Below are positions 62,317 through 64,000 of a DNA stretch of 64,000 nucleotides, piece by piece. Made by a program: the position numbers and the translations under genes. The stretch's first letter is position 1. Each line of letters starts with the position of its first letter. This DNA is from Thalassobaculum sp. OXR-137 (GTDB lineage: Bacteria; Pseudomonadota; Alphaproteobacteria; Thalassobaculales; Thalassobaculaceae). The stretch is taken from positions 1,968,001 to 2,032,000 of the forward strand of contig NZ_CP139715.1 of assembly GCF_034377285.1 (NCBI RefSeq), read 5' to 3'. The notes below the pieces were generated by a model that saw only the letters and a list, made by a program, of their open reading frames with translations, did not search any database and was not told where the DNA came from.

Positions 62317-63197
62317 TGAAGGGGATCATTCTGGCGGGCGGGTCCGGGACCCGGCTCTACCCGTTGACCATGGTGGCGAGCAAGCAGCTCCTGCCGGTCT
62401 ACGACAAGCCGATGATCTACTACCCGCTGACCACGCTGATGCTGGCCGGCATCCGCGAGATCCTGGTGATCACCACCCCGCAGGACCAGCCCGCCTTCCA
62501 GCACCTGATGGGCGACGGCACCAAGTGGGGCATCGAGATCACCTATGCGGTCCAGCCGGAGCCGAACGGTCTCGCCGAGGCGTTCATCATCGGCCGCGAG
62601 TTCGTCGGCAACGACCCGGTCGCCCTGGTGCTCGGCGACAACATCTTCTACGGCCACGGCCTGACCGACATCCTGCAGCGCGCCCGCGCCGAGGCGTCGG
62701 GCCAGGGCGGGGCGACCGTCTTCGGGTACTATGTCAGCGATCCGGAGCGTTACGGCGTCGTCGATTTCGACGAGGAGGGCCGGGCGACCTCGATCGTCGA
62801 GAAGCCGGCCAACCCCGCCTCCAATTGGGCGGTGACCGGGCTGTATTTCTACGACAACACCGTTCTGGACGTCGCCGCATCGATCAAGCCGTCGCCGCGC
62901 GGCGAGTTGGAGATCACCGACGTGAACAAGGTGTATCTGGACAACGGCACCCTGCGGGTCGAGCGGATGGGCCGCGGCTATGCCTGGCTCGACACCGGCA
63001 CCCATGCGAGCCTGCTGCAGGCCTCGGAGTTCGTGCGCACCGTCGAGGAGCGTCAGGGGCTGAAGATCGCCTGTGTGGAGGAGATCGCCTTCTACATGGA
63101 CTATATCGACGCCGAACAGGTTCTGAAACTCGCCGCACCCCTGGCCAAGTCCGGGTACGGTGAATACCTGCAGAGAATGGTCCGCGCGCGGCACTGA
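62316..63197 (+). CDS. rfbA: Glucose-1-phosphate thymidylyltransferase
   Basis: First step of dTDP-L-rhamnose synthesis, making dTDP-glucose. The 293-residue enzyme has [48 protein letters not shown] and [19 protein letters not shown], all typical of RmlA. All four genes of the pathway are present in order C-B-D-A. Together with the GT2 genes this points to a rhamnose-containing surface polysaccharide. Confidence 0.97.
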   Translation: MKGIILAGGSGTRLYPLTMVASKQLLPVYDKPMIYYPLTTLMLAGIREILVITTPQDQPAFQHLMGDGTKWGIEITYAVQPEPNGLAEAFIIGREFVGNDPVALVLGDNIFYGHGLTDILQRARAEASGQGGATVFGYYVSDPERYGVVDFDEEGRATSIVEKPANPASNWAVTGLYFYDNTVLDVAASIKPSPRGELEITDVNKVYLDNGTLRVERMGRGYAWLDTGTHASLLQASEFVRTVEERQGLKIACVEEIAFYMDYIDAEQVLKLAAPLAKSGYGEYLQRMVRARH

Positions 63198-63230
63198 CGC
63201 GGCGCGCGAAGATCCGGAGGCCGCCCGCCT

Positions 63231-64000
63231 ATGTTCCGTGCCGCACTCGCCCTGATCTTCTGCGCCGCGCTCGCGTCCTTCGCCTACGCGTTCTGGCTCG
63301 TCCTGGCTCCGGAGGGCCATAACTGGAGCGTCGACATTCCGGTCGAGCGCTATCTCGACCGCAAGCAGGATCAGTCGACGGCAGCGCCGGATGCCGCGCC
63401 GCCCACCGCTGCGCCGCCAGCCGCCGAGTCGTCAGCCGCCGAGGCGCCGGCGTCGGTTCAACCTCCGGCCGTCGCGACGACGGATCCCGCACCGGCTCCG
63501 AGTCCAGCACCCGCGCCGCCGCCCGCCGCCGATGATCGGCCGATCACCCTGTCGCTCCCGATCGCCTGCACGCCGGGTACGGATTGCTGGGTGGTGAACT
63601 ACGTGGACCTCGATCCCGGTCCGGGCCGCAGGGACTATCGCTGCGGAGAGATGTCCTATGACGGCCACAAGGGCACGGATATCGGGCTGGCCAACGACGC
63701 GAAGATCGAGGGGGCGGTCCCGGTCCTTGCGGCGGCGCCCGGCAAGGTGATGGGCGCGCGGGACGGCGAGGCGGATCTCGGCACCGCCGGCATCGCGGCG
63801 GCCAAGGCCGCCGGCAAGGAATGCGGCAACGGCGTGCGCATCGATCACGGCAACGGCTGGGCCACCCAGTACTGTCACATGCGCAAGGGCAGCGTGGTTG
63901 CCCATGCGGGCCAGGAGGTCGCCGCCGGAGACGTGCTGGGCGCCGTCGGCCTGTCCGGCATGACGCAGTTCCCCCATGTCCACATGTCGCTGGAGCACAA
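63231..64000 (+). CDS. M23 family metallopeptidase, C-terminus outside window
   Basis: The first 256 codons of a peptidoglycan hydrolase-like protein. An N-terminal signal anchor (LALIFCAALASFAYAFWLVL) is followed by a Pro/Ala-rich spacer (about residues 45-105). The LytM/M23 domain has the first zinc motif CGEMSYDGHKGTDIGL and the later HVHM motif, with GNGVRIDHGNGWATQYCHM between. Extra cysteines suggest a disulfide. The frame is still open at the window end. It lies 33 bases after rfbA. Confidence 0.88.
   Translation, partial: MFRAALALIFCAALASFAYAFWLVLAPEGHNWSVDIPVERYLDRKQDQSTAAPDAAPPTAAPPAAESSAAEAPASVQPPAVATTDPAPAPSPAPAPPPAADDRPITLSLPIACTPGTDCWVVNYVDLDPGPGRRDYRCGEMSYDGHKGTDIGLANDAKIEGAVPVLAAAPGKVMGARDGEADLGTAGIAAAKAAGKECGNGVRIDHGNGWATQYCHMRKGSVVAHAGQEVAAGDVLGAVGLSGMTQFPHVHMSLEH

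Overview
The window is high-GC DNA with densely packed, often overlapping genes, from an alphaproteobacterium. Markers of that class include AddAB, a DivL-type tyrosine pseudo-histidine-kinase, a DUF1013 (TrcR-like) protein, small DUF1192 and DUF1289 proteins, and DUF6152 and DUF2927 proteins. A Rhodospirillales-like marine or soil organism fits, but I cannot fix the genus by reading. There are no rRNA genes, no CRISPR array, no recognisable insertion sequence and no phage structural genes.

Layout. 1-10.2 kb is one leftward run: addA (cut by the window edge), addB, murU, amgK, tsaE, divL. It combines double-strand-break repair, peptidoglycan recycling, t6A tRNA modification and cell-cycle signalling. 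10.4-15.0 kb is a very large hybrid sensor kinase. 15.0-18.0 kb holds small secreted and membrane proteins. 18.1-20.9 kb is a shikimate dehydrogenase plus QuiC1-type dehydroshikimate dehydratase pair. 20.9-23.4 kb has two acetyltransferases, a DUF1013 regulator and a DUF1192 protein. 23.4-26.3 kb is metY with an alpha/beta hydrolase and a thioesterase in a translationally coupled set, behind a structured leader. 26.3-26.8 kb is a three-copy palindromic repeat array. 26.8-30.5 kb carries a GFA protein, a CocE/NonD hydrolase and argE.

30.5-35.3 kb is a manganese uptake locus: a Tat-type solute-binding protein, an ATPase and two permeases run leftward, with a divergent DtxR-family MntR and a palindromic operator candidate between them. 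35.4-40.7 kb has an ABC exporter, TrkH, a VOC protein, FolE and ApaG. 40.8-46.1 kb is a YnjBCD-type ABC importer whose ATPase gene is separated from the other two by an RTX protein gene and tRNA-Gly(CCC). 46.3-51.5 kb contains a PfpI-like protein without any cysteine, DUF1289, a homocysteine methyltransferase, RidA, three exported proteins and a LysE exporter.

51.5-53.4 kb is the spermidine pair speD-speE, preceded by a long leader with an intrinsic terminator and a possible leader peptide. 53.4-55.3 kb is the clearest foreign island: one AT-rich gene of 598 codons whose C-terminal RN-x3-H motif and context suggest a HEPN (ApeA-like) ribonuclease, possibly a defence gene. 55.3-64 kb has an aspartoacylase-family protein, a double GT2 glycosyltransferase, a divergent GT2 and the dTDP-rhamnose operon rfbC-B-D-A, ending in a truncated M23 peptidase gene. 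Palindromic interspersed repeats sit at five further places (22.3, 32.7, 37.2, 44.3 and 48.7 kb). One of them supplies the C-terminal tail of the ABC exporter.
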